Origin: Roseomonas sp.
Lineage (GTDB): Bacteria > Pseudomonadota > Alphaproteobacteria > Acetobacterales > Acetobacteraceae
NCBI GenBank assembly: GCA_031180725.1
Contig: JAPSLO010000001.1
Span: forward strand, 310,001 to 374,000
Length of the DNA stretch: 64,000 nucleotides
Direction: 5' to 3'
Below the pieces are notes generated by a model that worked only from the letters and a program-made list of their open reading frames with translations, was not told where the DNA came from and ran no database searches. Shown here one piece after another: positions 9,133 through 18,051 of the stretch. A program made the translations under genes and the position numbers. Within the stretch, counting starts at the first letter, position 1; the number at the start of each line of letters is the position of its first letter.

Positions 9133-9660
9133 ATGGCCAATCTGCAGATCAGCGTCGAGGAGATGAAGCAGCGCGTGGCATTGTTCCACGACCTGAAGCC
9201 GTCCAGCCGGCCACTTGTGGATGCCGTGCTGCCGCAATATGAACGCCAGATCTACCAGGTGATCGGCGGCGGCGTGATCGAGGATCCGGCAATGCGCGCC
9301 CCGATCCCGGCGGACGGTTTTCACCTCTCCATCGTGAAATGCGCCCCCGGCAAGGGTACTGGCCTGCACAATCACAAGACCGTCGAGGTCTTCATGCCGC
9401 TGACCGGAACGTGGTCCGTGATCTGGGGCGACGAAGGCGACAACGAGCTGCAGATTGGGCAGTACGACACCATCTCCATCCCGCCTGGTGTGCTGCGCGG
9501 ATTCCGCAACGACAGCGACCAAGAGGCGCTGCTGCTCGCGCTGGTCGGCGGGAACGACCCGGGCAAGGTGGCCTGGGTGCCCAATGTGCTGGAAGCAGTA
9601 AAGGAAAAGGGGTTTGGTCTGGACGAGAAGGGCCAGATCATCGAACTCGCCCCGCGATGA
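9133..9660 (+). CDS. Cupin-domain protein
   Basis: 175 residues with a single beta-barrel cupin fold. Motif 1 is visible as GLHNHKTVEVF with metal ligands His79, His81 and Glu85. Motif 2 is PPGVLRGFRN, where the usual fourth ligand His is replaced by Arg122, so metal binding, if any, would be three-coordinate. Function is unknown; single cupins in catabolic operons are often isomerases, dioxygenases or sensors. It follows the binding-protein gene by 11 bp and overlaps the amidase start (ATGA), so it is translated with them. The start MANLQ was preferred to an in-frame ATG at 9100 inside the previous gene. Confidence 0.8.
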   Translation: MANLQISVEEMKQRVALFHDLKPSSRPLVDAVLPQYERQIYQVIGGGVIEDPAMRAPIPADGFHLSIVKCAPGKGTGLHNHKTVEVFMPLTGTWSVIWGDEGDNELQIGQYDTISIPPGVLRGFRNDSDQEALLLALVGGNDPGKVAWVPNVLEAVKEKGFGLDEKGQIIELAPR

Positions 9661-11042
9661 GCACGGAGCTATGGCGCCTGCCGGCCGCGCGTCTCGCGGC
9701 GATGATCGCCGCGCGTCAAGTCTCGCCAGTGGAAGTGATGGACGCCGTGCTGGCGCGCGCCGAGGCGGTGCAAGGCAGGCTGAACATCTTCGTCCTGCCG
9801 CTGTTCGAAGAAGCACGCGAAGCCGCACGCTGGGCGGAGGCGGAGGTGATGGCGGGCACGCCGCTCGGCCCGCTGCATGGCGTCCCCTTCACCGTGAAGG
9901 ACAATGTTGCGATGCGTGGCCTGCCGACGTGCAACGGCACCATCGCCGTGGAAAGCCCGCGGGCGGCGGAGGATTGGGCCGTGGTGGCACGCCTGCGCGC
10001 GGCGGGTGGCATTCCGATCGGCAAAACCACGCTGCCGGAATTCGCCCATAAGGTCCTGACCGACAGCCCGCAGACCGGCGTCACGCGCAATCCTTGGAAG
10101 CTGGACCGGACGCCGGGCGGGTCCAGTGGTGGGGCCAGCGCGGGGCTAGCCGCCGGCGTCGCGCCGCTGGCAATCGGCACGGATGGCGGTGGCTCCATCC
10201 GCTGCCCGGCCTCCTGCACCGGGGTGGTGGGGCTGAAGGCCACGCTGGGGCGCATCCCGAACGAGACCTTCCCCGATCCCTTCGGCAATTATGCTTTCGT
10301 GGGTCCCATGGCGCGCAGCGTGGCCGATTGCACACTGATGTTCGAGGTGATGGCGGGGGCCGAGCCGCGGGATCCGCATTCGTTGCGCTTGCCGCCCAGC
10401 GGGCCCCCGCCTGCAGTGCGCGGGCTGCGCATTGGCTGGATGCCGCATTTCGGTCGCTACCGCACGCACGCCGAAGTGCTGGTCTGCCTGGATGCCGCGC
10501 GCAACGCGTTGGTGGCAGCAGGCGCGGAGGTAGAGGATCTCTCCGATCCCTGCTTCAACGATGTCTTCGCCATCTACCAGCCCATCGCCACTGTCGCGCA
10601 TGCTGCGCGGCTGGGACCGCTGGAGGAACGCGCCGGAGAGCGCATGACGCCGTCTCTGCGCGAGAGCATCGCCATCGGTCGCCGCTTCGGCGCAGCTGAA
10701 TATCAGCAGGTGGTGGACCGCCGTGGCGCCCTGTTCCGCGCCGTGCAGGCACTGTTCGCGCGCTTTGACCTGATCGCGACGCCCTCCATGCTAGCGCCGC
10801 CGGTGGCGCTGAATGCCGGCGGTTCGGTGGCCGCCACCTTCTACGCGGAATGGGCGGCGCCGCTCTATCCTTTCAATCTTACGGGCCATCCAGCGGCTTC
10901 GGTGCCTGCCGGCTTCTCCTCGGAAGGCACGCCGATCGGGCTGCAGCTTGTCGGCCCCTGGCATGGCGAAGCGGTGATCCTGGGCGCCGCGGCGGCGCTG
11001 GAGGAGGCACTGGACTGGCCGCGGTGGTGGCCGGCGATGTAA
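9657..11042 (+). CDS. Amidase signature family hydrolase
   Basis: 461 residues with the amidase-signature fold. The Ser-cisSer-Lys triad is readable: Lys81 in TVKDN, Ser156 in GGSSGGA and nucleophile Ser180 in GTDGGGSIR. It hydrolyses C-N amide bonds; the substrate is not deducible. Its ATG overlaps the cupin stop (ATGA), giving a three-gene operon with a periplasmic binding protein, so the imported compound is plausibly an amide or a peptide-like molecule cleaved here in the cytoplasm. A GatA role is unlikely because gatB and gatC are absent nearby. A strong hairpin separates it from the convergent decarboxylase genes. Confidence 0.88.
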   Translation: MSTELWRLPAARLAAMIAARQVSPVEVMDAVLARAEAVQGRLNIFVLPLFEEAREAARWAEAEVMAGTPLGPLHGVPFTVKDNVAMRGLPTCNGTIAVESPRAAEDWAVVARLRAAGGIPIGKTTLPEFAHKVLTDSPQTGVTRNPWKLDRTPGGSSGGASAGLAAGVAPLAIGTDGGGSIRCPASCTGVVGLKATLGRIPNETFPDPFGNYAFVGPMARSVADCTLMFEVMAGAEPRDPHSLRLPPSGPPPAVRGLRIGWMPHFGRYRTHAEVLVCLDAARNALVAAGAEVEDLSDPCFNDVFAIYQPIATVAHAARLGPLEERAGERMTPSLRESIAIGRRFGAAEYQQVVDRRGALFRAVQALFARFDLIATPSMLAPPVALNAGGSVAATFYAEWAAPLYPFNLTGHPAASVPAGFSSEGTPIGLQLVGPWHGEAVILGAAAALEEALDWPRWWPAM

Positions 11043-11048
11043 TTCGGC

Positions 11049-11090
11049 GGGCCGGGTGACTTGTCTCCGTGGAGATCGGCTGCCCGGCCC
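11049..11090. terminator. Bidirectional hairpin between convergent genes
   Basis: An outer 8-bp stem (GGGCCGGG / CCCGGCCC) encloses a second 5-bp stem (TCTCC / GGAGA). On the plus strand TTGAATTT follows. It fills the gap between the amidase stop and the stop of the minus-strand TPP enzyme, so it can serve both transcripts. Confidence 0.55.
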
Positions 11091-11097
11091 TTGAATT

Positions 11098-11712
11098 TCA
11101 GCCCGGGGCGCCCCCGCTCGCGATTGCTCGCATGAAGTGGTCGCGGATGCGCACCGGCTCGCGCGGGGTCTGGCTGACCGCCGACTGGCCGTCGATCTTC
11201 AGCGCGATCAGCGTGGGCGAGGCGCGCATCTGCGCGGCCGCAAACAGCGCCTCGAACTCGGCTTCGTCCGAGGCCCAGTGGCTCTCCGCCAGGCCGGAGC
11301 CGCGGGCGATTGCCACGATGTCCACCGCCGAGGCGGTGGCGGTCGGCTGGGATCCGGTGATCTGGTAGATGCCGTTGTCCATCACCACGATGGTCAGGTT
11401 GCGCGGCGCGCGCAGCGCCACGGTGGACAGGCAGCCCAACTGCATGAGCAGCGATCCGTCGCCCTCAAGCGCAATCACCCGCCGGTTCGGCTGCGCCAGC
11501 GCCACGCCCAGTGCGATGGGGATGGCCAGGCCCATGCTGCCCAGCATGTAGAAATTCTCCGGCCGATGGCCGGCGCTCCAGAGGTCGAAATGGGTGTTGC
11601 CGATCCCGCCGATCACCGCCTCGCCCTGCGTCAGGCGGGACACCAGCCGCTTCGTGACCTCGAAGCGGTTCATCGGCTGCGCATTGCGGCCGCGCTGCGG
11701 CTCCTGGCTCAT
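11098..11712 (-). CDS. TPP-binding (beta) subunit of a sulfopyruvate/phosphonopyruvate decarboxylase-like enzyme
   Basis: 204 residues forming only the thiamine-pyrophosphate PP-binding domain. GDG at 84-86 is followed by MDNGIY at 111-116, the usual GDG-X(25-30)-N motif that holds Mg-pyrophosphate. Two-gene TPP decarboxylases split this way include ComD/ComE sulfopyruvate decarboxylase and phosphonopyruvate decarboxylase-like proteins. The substrate is therefore probably a 3-substituted pyruvate or another 2-oxoacid. Its ATG overlaps the stop of the alpha-subunit gene (ATGA), which supports a hetero-oligomer. It is the last gene of the minus-strand train and is followed by a strong hairpin. 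Acetolactate synthase is less likely because both domains are small and the central domain is missing. Confidence 0.82.
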   Translation of the reverse strand: MSQEPQRGRNAQPMNRFEVTKRLVSRLTQGEAVIGGIGNTHFDLWSAGHRPENFYMLGSMGLAIPIALGVALAQPNRRVIALEGDGSLLMQLGCLSTVALRAPRNLTIVVMDNGIYQITGSQPTATASAVDIVAIARGSGLAESHWASDEAEFEALFAAAQMRASPTLIALKIDGQSAVSQTPREPVRIRDHFMRAIASGGAPG

Positions 11713-12248
11713 GGCTTCAGCACCTTCCCGCCGGTCAGCAGCGGCGACAGGATAAGGCAGGCCGGGGCTTGCGTAGCGACGGCCTGACGGATCGTACGGT
11801 CGGCGATGAACTCGAACTCATCCAGCCGCGTGCAGGTGTGGTGCTCCACGGCAAGCGAATCGAGCACCGGACGCATGGTGCGGCAGACCAGTGCCTGGCC
11901 CAGGTTGAATTCGCCCAGCGTGCCGCGTTCGGACACCACCATCAGCACCGGGATCTGCGCCGCCACGGCCAGGGATGCCAGCACATTGGGCAGGGTGGCG
12001 AAGCCGCTGGTCTGCATCAGCAGCACGCCGCGCATGCCGCCCATCCAGGCGCCGCTGACGATGCCCAGCCCTTCCTCCTCGCGCGTCACGCAGAAGGCGT
12101 CGAAGAAGGGGTCCTCATGCACCGCGGCCAGCAGCGGCTTCAGCACATTATCCGGCACATAGGTGACCAGCCGGACATTGTTCGCCTTCAGCACATCGCG
12201 CAGCACGATGTGCCAGGGCCGCGCGGCGGCACATTCAGCACCGGCCAT
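11709..12248 (-). CDS. Pyrimidine-binding (alpha) subunit of a TPP-dependent decarboxylase
   Basis: 179 residues forming the PYR half of a TPP enzyme. The cofactor-activating Glu lies in REEEG (Glu57-59), after YVPDNVLKPLL, which is typical of sulfopyruvate decarboxylase alpha subunits. The start at 12248 is set by a perfect AGGAGG a few bases upstream; a longer in-frame reading (to 12389) lacks such a site and has an unrelated leader. The beta subunit overlaps its end by four bases. A 188-bp gap with a GC hairpin separates it from the binding-protein gene upstream, so it may have its own promoter. The 2-oxoacid substrate is unknown. Confidence 0.82.
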   Translation of the reverse strand: MAGAECAAARPWHIVLRDVLKANNVRLVTYVPDNVLKPLLAAVHEDPFFDAFCVTREEEGLGIVSGAWMGGMRGVLLMQTSGFATLPNVLASLAVAAQIPVLMVVSERGTLGEFNLGQALVCRTMRPVLDSLAVEHHTCTRLDEFEFIADRTIRQAVATQAPACLILSPLLTGGKVLKP

Positions 12249-12393
12249 GCGAAGCCTCCTGGCGACGCGGATCTGGGTGGGTTGAGTCGATCGGCACGTC
12301 ACGCTCCCTGCAGGCCCGTGGACTGCATGTTCTTGCTTGACCACAAACATGCAGCGCCCGGGCCGGTCGGGCAAGAGAGACCATGACACGAGG

Positions 12394-12428
12394 CCGGCGC
12401 CGGCCGGGACAATGACCGCCGGCGCCGG
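12394..12428 (-). terminator. GC hairpin downstream of the family 5 binding-protein gene
   Basis: Two copies of the self-complementary CCGGCGCCGG separated by 15 nt can pair into a 10-bp stem just 8 nt beyond the stop of the minus-strand binding-protein gene. No U-tract follows. It is a candidate terminator or processing hairpin before the TPP decarboxylase genes. Confidence 0.35.
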
Positions 12429-12436
12429 AGGGGAAT

Positions 12437-13945
12437 TCAGCGTGGCTGGAAATCTATTGCGCGCACCCAGTCATCGCCGCGCGCCTGCCAGCGCACGCGA
12501 TTGGACTGGGCATAGGTCACCGGCTGCGTGAACAGCCACAGCACGGGCGATTGTTCGCACATCCGCGCTGTCGCCTGATGATAAAGCACGCGGCGCCGAT
12601 CGGCCTCGGTGGTGCGGCGCGCCTCCCGCAGCAACTGGCTGAAGGGCTCGTCATTCCAATAGGCATAGGGATTACCGGCCTCGAACAGTGAGAGCAGGCC
12701 ATCCGCGTCCAGCGTCGGCCAAGCCTGGGTCAGATAGGCCAGGTTGCCCATATCGGCGGCGCGCAAATACTTATTCATGAAGGCGCCGAATTCCATTTCA
12801 ACGATCCGTACGCGGATGCCGACTTCCTCAAGCTGCGCGGCGACAGCCTGCGCCACGTCCTGCGCCAGCAGATAGGGGCCGACCGGCACATCCAGGTCCA
12901 GCGTGACGGAACCCGGACGGATGCCGGCTTCCTGCAGCAGCCGACGCGCGCGGGCGGGGTCATAGGCTGGCGGGCGGAGATCGGGGTTGAAGCCGAAATA
13001 GGCAGGGGTCAGCACCTGGCAGGGCGAGATGGTGCCCATGCCGCCCCAGATCGCATCGCGAATGCCTTCGCGATCCACCGCCAGGTTCAGCGCCTGGCGC
13101 AGAGCCAGGCTGTCGCGCAGGGGCGGGGTCAGCATGTTGAACTTCAGGAACAGGCTGCGCGTGGAATCCACCGAAGCCGCCTGCGCGCGGTTCGAGGCAT
13201 TGATGCGCTGGAACTCCGAAGGCGGCACGCCGGTGATCAGGTCCACCTCGCCGGCCAGCAGAGCGGCGATGCGCGCCCCGGCTTCGGGGATGACGCGGAA
13301 GGTAACGGTGTCGAAGGCCGGCTGCTCGCCGGCCCAGCCCGGGCGCGACTGCAGCACCACGCGGTCGCCGGGGGTGAATTGCCGCAGCTCATAAGGGCCG
13401 GCGCCGAGCGCGGCATTGGCCGGGTTGTTGGAAGCGGCCCAACGCGGCGGCAGCAGGAAGAAGGCTGATAGCTGCGCGGGCAGGGCAGGATAGGGCTCGC
13501 TGGTATGGACCTCGATCTCGGTGGGGGAGATCACGACGACCTCCTTCACCAGCGCGAACCAGGGTCGCACGCGGGCATTGTTGCGCGGGTCCAGCACGCG
13601 GTCGAAGTTCCACTTCACCGCCCCCGCATCCAGCGCCTCGCCATTCGGGAAAGTGACGCCCTGCCGCAGGGTGAAGCGCCAGGTCAGGTCGTCCACCGCG
13701 CGCCAGGCAGTGGCGAGCTGCGGCCGTAGCTGCATGTCCGGCCCGCGCAGCAGCAGCGCTTGATGGATGTGGCTGATCACCGACAGGTCGGTGCCGATGG
13801 TGGCCGTGTTGTGCGGGTCCAGCGTGTTGATGTTCGTGCTGACTGCGATGGTTAGCGAGCGCTGCTGTGCGGTGGCCGGCGCAGCGAGGCCGGCGGCAAA
13901 GAGCAGGGTGAGCACCCCGCGGCGTGTCACATCCAGGATGCGCAT
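12437..13945 (-). CDS. Family 5 ABC transporter substrate-binding protein
   Basis: 502-residue periplasmic binding protein of the DppA/OppA family. The N terminus (MRILDVTRRGVLTLLFAAG, cleaved after ATA-Q near residue 27) is a signal peptide; the RR within it is not a full Tat motif. The mature start (LTIAVSTNINTLDPHNTA) and LRQGVTFPNGEALDAGAVKWN are diagnostic. It is encoded in the same direction as, and 14 bp after, the alpha/beta hydrolase gene. With the BCDF permease/ATPase genes 5 kb upstream it would complete an importer. Hydantoinase genes head the train, so a hydantoin-, lactam- or peptide-like solute is plausible but inferred. Confidence 0.88.
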   Translation of the reverse strand: MRILDVTRRGVLTLLFAAGLAAPATAQQRSLTIAVSTNINTLDPHNTATIGTDLSVISHIHQALLLRGPDMQLRPQLATAWRAVDDLTWRFTLRQGVTFPNGEALDAGAVKWNFDRVLDPRNNARVRPWFALVKEVVVISPTEIEVHTSEPYPALPAQLSAFFLLPPRWAASNNPANAALGAGPYELRQFTPGDRVVLQSRPGWAGEQPAFDTVTFRVIPEAGARIAALLAGEVDLITGVPPSEFQRINASNRAQAASVDSTRSLFLKFNMLTPPLRDSLALRQALNLAVDREGIRDAIWGGMGTISPCQVLTPAYFGFNPDLRPPAYDPARARRLLQEAGIRPGSVTLDLDVPVGPYLLAQDVAQAVAAQLEEVGIRVRIVEMEFGAFMNKYLRAADMGNLAYLTQAWPTLDADGLLSLFEAGNPYAYWNDEPFSQLLREARRTTEADRRRVLYHQATARMCEQSPVLWLFTQPVTYAQSNRVRWQARGDDWVRAIDFQPR

Positions 13946-13959
13946 CGACTCTCCCCTTC

Positions 13960-14793
13960 TCAGGCGCCGTGCCTGGCCAGGAACTGGCGGATGCGCGCCA
14001 GGACGGCATCGCGCGCTTCCACATGAACCGCGTGGTTCGCGTTTTCCACCATGAACAGCTCCGCGCCCGGAACCTCCTCGGCAATGATCCGCGACTGAGA
14101 GGGCGGGCAGATCCAGTCGGCGGCGCCGCAGATCACCAGTGTCGGCACGGCGATCTCCTTCAGCCGCGGCCGCAGGTTGTAATCCTTATTCGCGAACAGC
14201 GCGTTGTGGGTCTCCGCGTGGAAATGCATCCGCCGCGTGCGTTCCAGCGAGGCGTCGGGATCGAATTTCTCATAGTAGAGCGGCTGCAGGGCCGCCCATA
14301 TCAGGCGAAGTTCCGTATCGTCCACCACCTGGTCGGAGAACATCTTCTCTACCATGCGGACCGAGGCGCTGGTGGCCTTGTGCAGCCGCGCCTTGATGTT
14401 CTCCACGGCCTCCGCCTCATGGTGATGCGAAGGCGCGGTGCCGCGCAGGATCAGGTGAGAGGCGCTGCCAGGATGCCGGAGAGCGTGTGTCAGCGCGATC
14501 ATGCCGCCGAATGATCCGCCGAGCACCACGCAGGGTCGGCGCACCATGGCCTGGCGCAGCTCCTCGAGGTCATCGGCCAAGCGGTCGAAGGTGAAGGGCG
14601 CTGTCAGGGAGGAGAGACCGCAGCCGCGCTGATCATAGGCGATCAGGCGGTATTCGTCCGAGAGCGGGCGATAGGCTTCGAGCTCCCCCGCATGGTCGCC
14701 GATGCCGCGGCCACCATGGAGCAGGATGATGGTGCCGCGTTTTGGTGTGCCGATGTCCACCACATGCAGATCGGCGCCGGCGATGCGCATCAT
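13960..14793 (-). CDS. Alpha/beta hydrolase, proline iminopeptidase-like
   Basis: 277-residue alpha/beta hydrolase. The oxyanion-hole HGG lies at 26-28, nucleophile Ser94 in the elbow GGSFGG, an Asp follows in CGAADW, and the general base His is in NANHAVHVE near the end. YDQRGCGLS at 53-61 is the hallmark of proline iminopeptidases and related esterases. It could hydrolyse a small peptide, ester or lactone released by the upstream enzymes. It has no signal peptide, so it is cytoplasmic. Its ATG overlaps the UROD-like gene stop (ATGA), making it part of the translationally coupled train. The precise substrate is not deducible. Confidence 0.83.
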   Translation of the reverse strand: MMRIAGADLHVVDIGTPKRGTIILLHGGRGIGDHAGELEAYRPLSDEYRLIAYDQRGCGLSSLTAPFTFDRLADDLEELRQAMVRRPCVVLGGSFGGMIALTHALRHPGSASHLILRGTAPSHHHEAEAVENIKARLHKATSASVRMVEKMFSDQVVDDTELRLIWAALQPLYYEKFDPDASLERTRRMHFHAETHNALFANKDYNLRPRLKEIAVPTLVICGAADWICPPSQSRIIAEEVPGAELFMVENANHAVHVEARDAVLARIRQFLARHGA

Positions 14794-15770
14794 GCCGCTC
14801 CCCGGATGCGCCCGGCGATGCTGGCGAGGAAATCGCGGTCTACCGGATGGCGGATGACGCAGCCGGGCGATAGCAGGATGCTACGGCCGGCATTCACCGC
14901 CAGCGCGGCGGCGATGTCGGCCTCCACGGTTGCCATTTCGCGCGCCGTGATGGGCATGCGGCGCAGCCCGCCGAGCACGGGCTTCGTGCCGCCGGCGGCG
15001 CGATATTCCGCAATGCTGGGCGCAGTCTCCCCGACATGCCAGTTCAGCGCGTGGACGGGGTAGGTAGAGAGGACATCGAAGGCGATGTCGTCGCCATGCA
15101 TATGCACGGCGTTGAACCATCCATCGCGCGCGCCTTCCAGCGCCGCCAGGTCGTGATCCAAGCCGAGTTCGCGCCAGGCGGCCTCGCCGGCGGTGCCCGT
15201 GGCATCCTGCACGGCGAAGAAGACGCCGGCACAGCCCAATGCGATGGCACGGGCGGAGAAGGCGGCCGTGGTGGCGGCGATCTCGTCCAACGCGGCCCGG
15301 ACCAGCGCAGGATGGCTGGCGGCATGGGCGGCGAAGGCGCCGCCCGAAAGCTTCTTCGCGGTGGTCACAGGTGAGAAGACGGTGGCGAGCACCGGCCGAT
15401 CCGGCCCCAGCGCCTGCACCAGCAGCGAGAGGTGGCGCAACTCCCGCCCCAGCGTGCCGGCGGTGGGGTCCAGGCGCTTCACTCTTGCCCAGTCCTGTGG
15501 CGTGCGAATAGGGCTTTCGGTGACCTTCGCCACGCCGCCCGCGGCGACCTCGGAGAAATCCGTGCGTACTCCCCAATCCTCGACGGCATAGAGGCCGTTG
15601 GGCATGGATTTCACGAAGTCCTGCCGCGTGGCGCGGACGAAGCTCAGCGTTTCCCGCGCCACCGCATCTGGGTCGAGGTCCGTTTCGGGAAAATGCGTCC
15701 AGAAGGCGTAGGGCGCGCGCGGCGTGGCTTGGCCGGCCAGCGCGGCGCGGACGAGATCGGCTGGGCTCAT
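14790..15770 (-). CDS. Uroporphyrinogen decarboxylase-fold protein (not HemE)
   Basis: 326 residues with the TIM-barrel fold of the UROD superfamily, which also includes MtaA/MtbA-type methylcobamide:CoM methyltransferases. True HemE has an N-terminal RQAGR motif that is absent here. The methyltransferase zinc motif HxCx(n)C appears only as HMHGDD, with His in place of Cys and no matching late Cys, so the enzyme's chemistry is open. Residues near SPVTTAKKLSGG and PVLGGLRRMPI fit the family core. It is coupled to both neighbours by ATGA overlaps: the BisC-like molybdoenzyme upstream and the hydrolase downstream. A role in methyl or C1 transfer, or decarboxylation, during catabolism of the imported compound is inferred. 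Confidence 0.75.
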   Translation of the reverse strand: MSPADLVRAALAGQATPRAPYAFWTHFPETDLDPDAVARETLSFVRATRQDFVKSMPNGLYAVEDWGVRTDFSEVAAGGVAKVTESPIRTPQDWARVKRLDPTAGTLGRELRHLSLLVQALGPDRPVLATVFSPVTTAKKLSGGAFAAHAASHPALVRAALDEIAATTAAFSARAIALGCAGVFFAVQDATGTAGEAAWRELGLDHDLAALEGARDGWFNAVHMHGDDIAFDVLSTYPVHALNWHVGETAPSIAEYRAAGGTKPVLGGLRRMPITAREMATVEADIAAALAVNAGRSILLSPGCVIRHPVDRDFLASIAGRIRGAA

Positions 15771-18049
15771 GGAGCGGTCTCTTCCAGGATGGCGGGCGGC
15801 GCGAAGGCGCGCGGTGGTGCGGCGGGACCATCCCAACGCGCCACCTGCACCAGACAGGAATTGGGCGAGGGCCCCTGCGAGAGGCGGGAACTGCCTATAT
15901 CCGGCGTCAGTACGTTCGGGTTGCCGTGACGCTCCAGGCCAGATTCGTCCAGATCCAGCCAGGCGCCCGTGGGCAGGCTGGCCACGCCCGGCATCAGCGC
16001 CGCGTCGGGCTGCGCTACGGCGAGCAGCGCGCCGCGGTCGTTGAAGAGGCGCACGGTGTCGCCGGCCGCGATGCCGCGCGCGGTGCAATCCTGCGGATTC
16101 AGCCGCACCACTTCCCGTCCGTCGCGCTTGCCGGCACGGCTCGCGGCGGCGGGGTCCAGCTGGCTGTGCAGCCGGCCTTCGGGCTGCGGCGAGAGGAGAT
16201 GGATGGGAAAGCGCGCCGCCCTTTCGGCGCCCAACCATTCCTCGGGCGGTAGCCAGGCGGGATGGCTGGGACAGTCGGCATAGCCGAAGCTGGCAATGCG
16301 CGGCGTGCTGATCTCGATGCGGCCCGAGGGCGTGTCGAGCGGCGCGCCATCGGGATCGGCAACGAAGCGGCGCAAGCGATGGCGCGGGTCGGCCGGCTCC
16401 GGCGGGCCTTCCAGCCACGCTACGCCCTCTTCGCTGAAGGTCTCGAAATCCGGCAGTTCGGGGTGTCTGGCGCGATAGCCTGTATAGAGATGTTCAAGCC
16501 AGCCCATTTCGTCGCGATCTTCCGTGAAGGCGTCGCGCAGGCCGAAGCGGGAGAGCAGATCGGCCAGTGCCGCATGGTCGGTGCGCACCCCGCCCGGCGG
16601 CTGCGCAATGGCGCGGCTGAAGACGATGGCGTTGTCGCGTGAGGAGGCGGCGATGTCGTTGCGCTCGATCGGCAAGGCGCTGGGCAGCACCAGATCCGCC
16701 CGACGCGCGCTGGCGGTCCAGACATGGTCCTGCACCACTACCGTCTCCGGCCGCATCCAGGCGCGAGCCAGGCGATGCAGGTCCTGGTGGTGATGGAAGG
16801 GATTGCCGCCAGCCCACCAGACCAGCCGGATATCAGGCAGGGCGATGCGGCGGCCGTTATAGTCCAGCATGCCGCCGGGGTTCTCCAGCAGTTCCGTGAT
16901 ACGGGCCACGGGGATGACATGCGGCACGGGGTTGCGGCCCTGGGGCAGGGCGGGGCCTTGCAACCGCCGCACCGGATTGCCCACCGATCCCACCGCACCG
17001 AGGCCGAAGGCGATGCCACCACCGGGCTTGCCGATCTGCCCCGCCATGGCGGCGAGCGCGATGGCGGCCCAGTAGGGCTGTTCCCCGAAGCGGGCGCGTT
17101 GCAAGGACCAGGCGAGGGTCAGTGTGCTGCGCGTCGCGGCAACGGCGCGCGCGAGCACCCGGATAGTGGCAGCAGGCACGCCGCAGATCGCTTCCGCCCA
17201 CTCTGGAGACTTTGCCGGGGCCGCACGCAGATAGCCCTCGAACGCCTCGAAGCCCACGGTGCAGCTTTGCAGCAAGGCGTGGTCCAGCAGCTCTTCCTCC
17301 AGCAGCACATGCGCCATGGCCAGCAGCAGGGCGGTGTCTGTGTTGGGGCGGAGTGGGATGTGCTCGGCCTTCAGCCCCGGCGGCACATCCCCGCCATCGG
17401 GCGAAAGCACCACGATGCGGCAGCCATTCGCCACCGCTTCGTCCAGCCATTGGCGCACGCGGTGGCGCGTGCTGCCCCCGGCCTCGACCTGCGCATTCCC
17501 GGGGCGGAAGCCGCCGAAGGCCACCATCAGCTGGCATGCCGCCGCGATGTCGTCCCAGTAGGGCGCGGTGTCGCAGGCATCCCGCTGCGCACTGCCCAGG
17601 ATATGCGGCAGCAGCACGCCCGCGGTGCCGTAGGAGTAAGTATTCACTGAAGTGGTGAAGCCGCCCAGCAGGTTCAGCGCGCGCTTCAGCTGGCTCTGCG
17701 CATGGTGGAAGCGGCCGGCGCTGGCCCAGCCGTAGGAGCCGGCGAAGATCGCGCTGTTGCCGTGCCGCGCGATCACGCGCTTCAGCTCATCGGCCAGGCG
17801 GTTTAGCGCGGTGTCCCAGGGGACGGGGATGAAAGGCTCGCGTCCGCGCCCCTCGCCGCCGGAGGTGCCGTGCCACCAGCCGGCGCGCGCCATGGGTTGC
17901 GGGATGCGCAGCGGATGCGCCGCCATCTCCAACAGGCCGGGCCCGATCGCCGAGGGCGCGGGATCGCCGGCGAAGGGTGCCAGCACCGGCTTGCCGGCTG
18001 CATCGCGGTGGACTTCATAGGTGCCGAAATGCGTGCCGATCAGGTGCAT
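15767..18049 (-). CDS. BisC/DMSO-reductase family molybdopterin oxidoreductase
   Basis: 760-residue bis-MGD molybdoenzyme of the serine-ligated subgroup. SYGWASAGR at 105-113 carries the Mo ligand Ser110, as in biotin sulfoxide, TMAO and DMSO reductases. The N-terminal Cys cluster for Fe-S is absent, as expected. No twin-arginine signal is present, so the protein is cytoplasmic like BisC rather than periplasmic like TorA. It probably reduces an S- or N-oxide taken up by the adjacent ABC transporter, using cytoplasmic reductant. Its start lies 2 bp from the end of the DppF-like ATPase gene, and its end overlaps the UROD-like gene. The substrate is unknown; biotin or methionine sulfoxide would be family precedents. 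Confidence 0.88.
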   Translation of the reverse strand: MHLIGTHFGTYEVHRDAAGKPVLAPFAGDPAPSAIGPGLLEMAAHPLRIPQPMARAGWWHGTSGGEGRGREPFIPVPWDTALNRLADELKRVIARHGNSAIFAGSYGWASAGRFHHAQSQLKRALNLLGGFTTSVNTYSYGTAGVLLPHILGSAQRDACDTAPYWDDIAAACQLMVAFGGFRPGNAQVEAGGSTRHRVRQWLDEAVANGCRIVVLSPDGGDVPPGLKAEHIPLRPNTDTALLLAMAHVLLEEELLDHALLQSCTVGFEAFEGYLRAAPAKSPEWAEAICGVPAATIRVLARAVAATRSTLTLAWSLQRARFGEQPYWAAIALAAMAGQIGKPGGGIAFGLGAVGSVGNPVRRLQGPALPQGRNPVPHVIPVARITELLENPGGMLDYNGRRIALPDIRLVWWAGGNPFHHHQDLHRLARAWMRPETVVVQDHVWTASARRADLVLPSALPIERNDIAASSRDNAIVFSRAIAQPPGGVRTDHAALADLLSRFGLRDAFTEDRDEMGWLEHLYTGYRARHPELPDFETFSEEGVAWLEGPPEPADPRHRLRRFVADPDGAPLDTPSGRIEISTPRIASFGYADCPSHPAWLPPEEWLGAERAARFPIHLLSPQPEGRLHSQLDPAAASRAGKRDGREVVRLNPQDCTARGIAAGDTVRLFNDRGALLAVAQPDAALMPGVASLPTGAWLDLDESGLERHGNPNVLTPDIGSSRLSQGPSPNSCLVQVARWDGPAAPPRAFAPPAILEETAP

Positions 18050-18051
18050 GG

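Noticed and set aside
14790-15770. Calling the UROD-fold protein uroporphyrinogen decarboxylase (HemE)
   Set aside because: The N-terminal arginine motif of HemE is missing and the neighbours are catabolic and transport genes.
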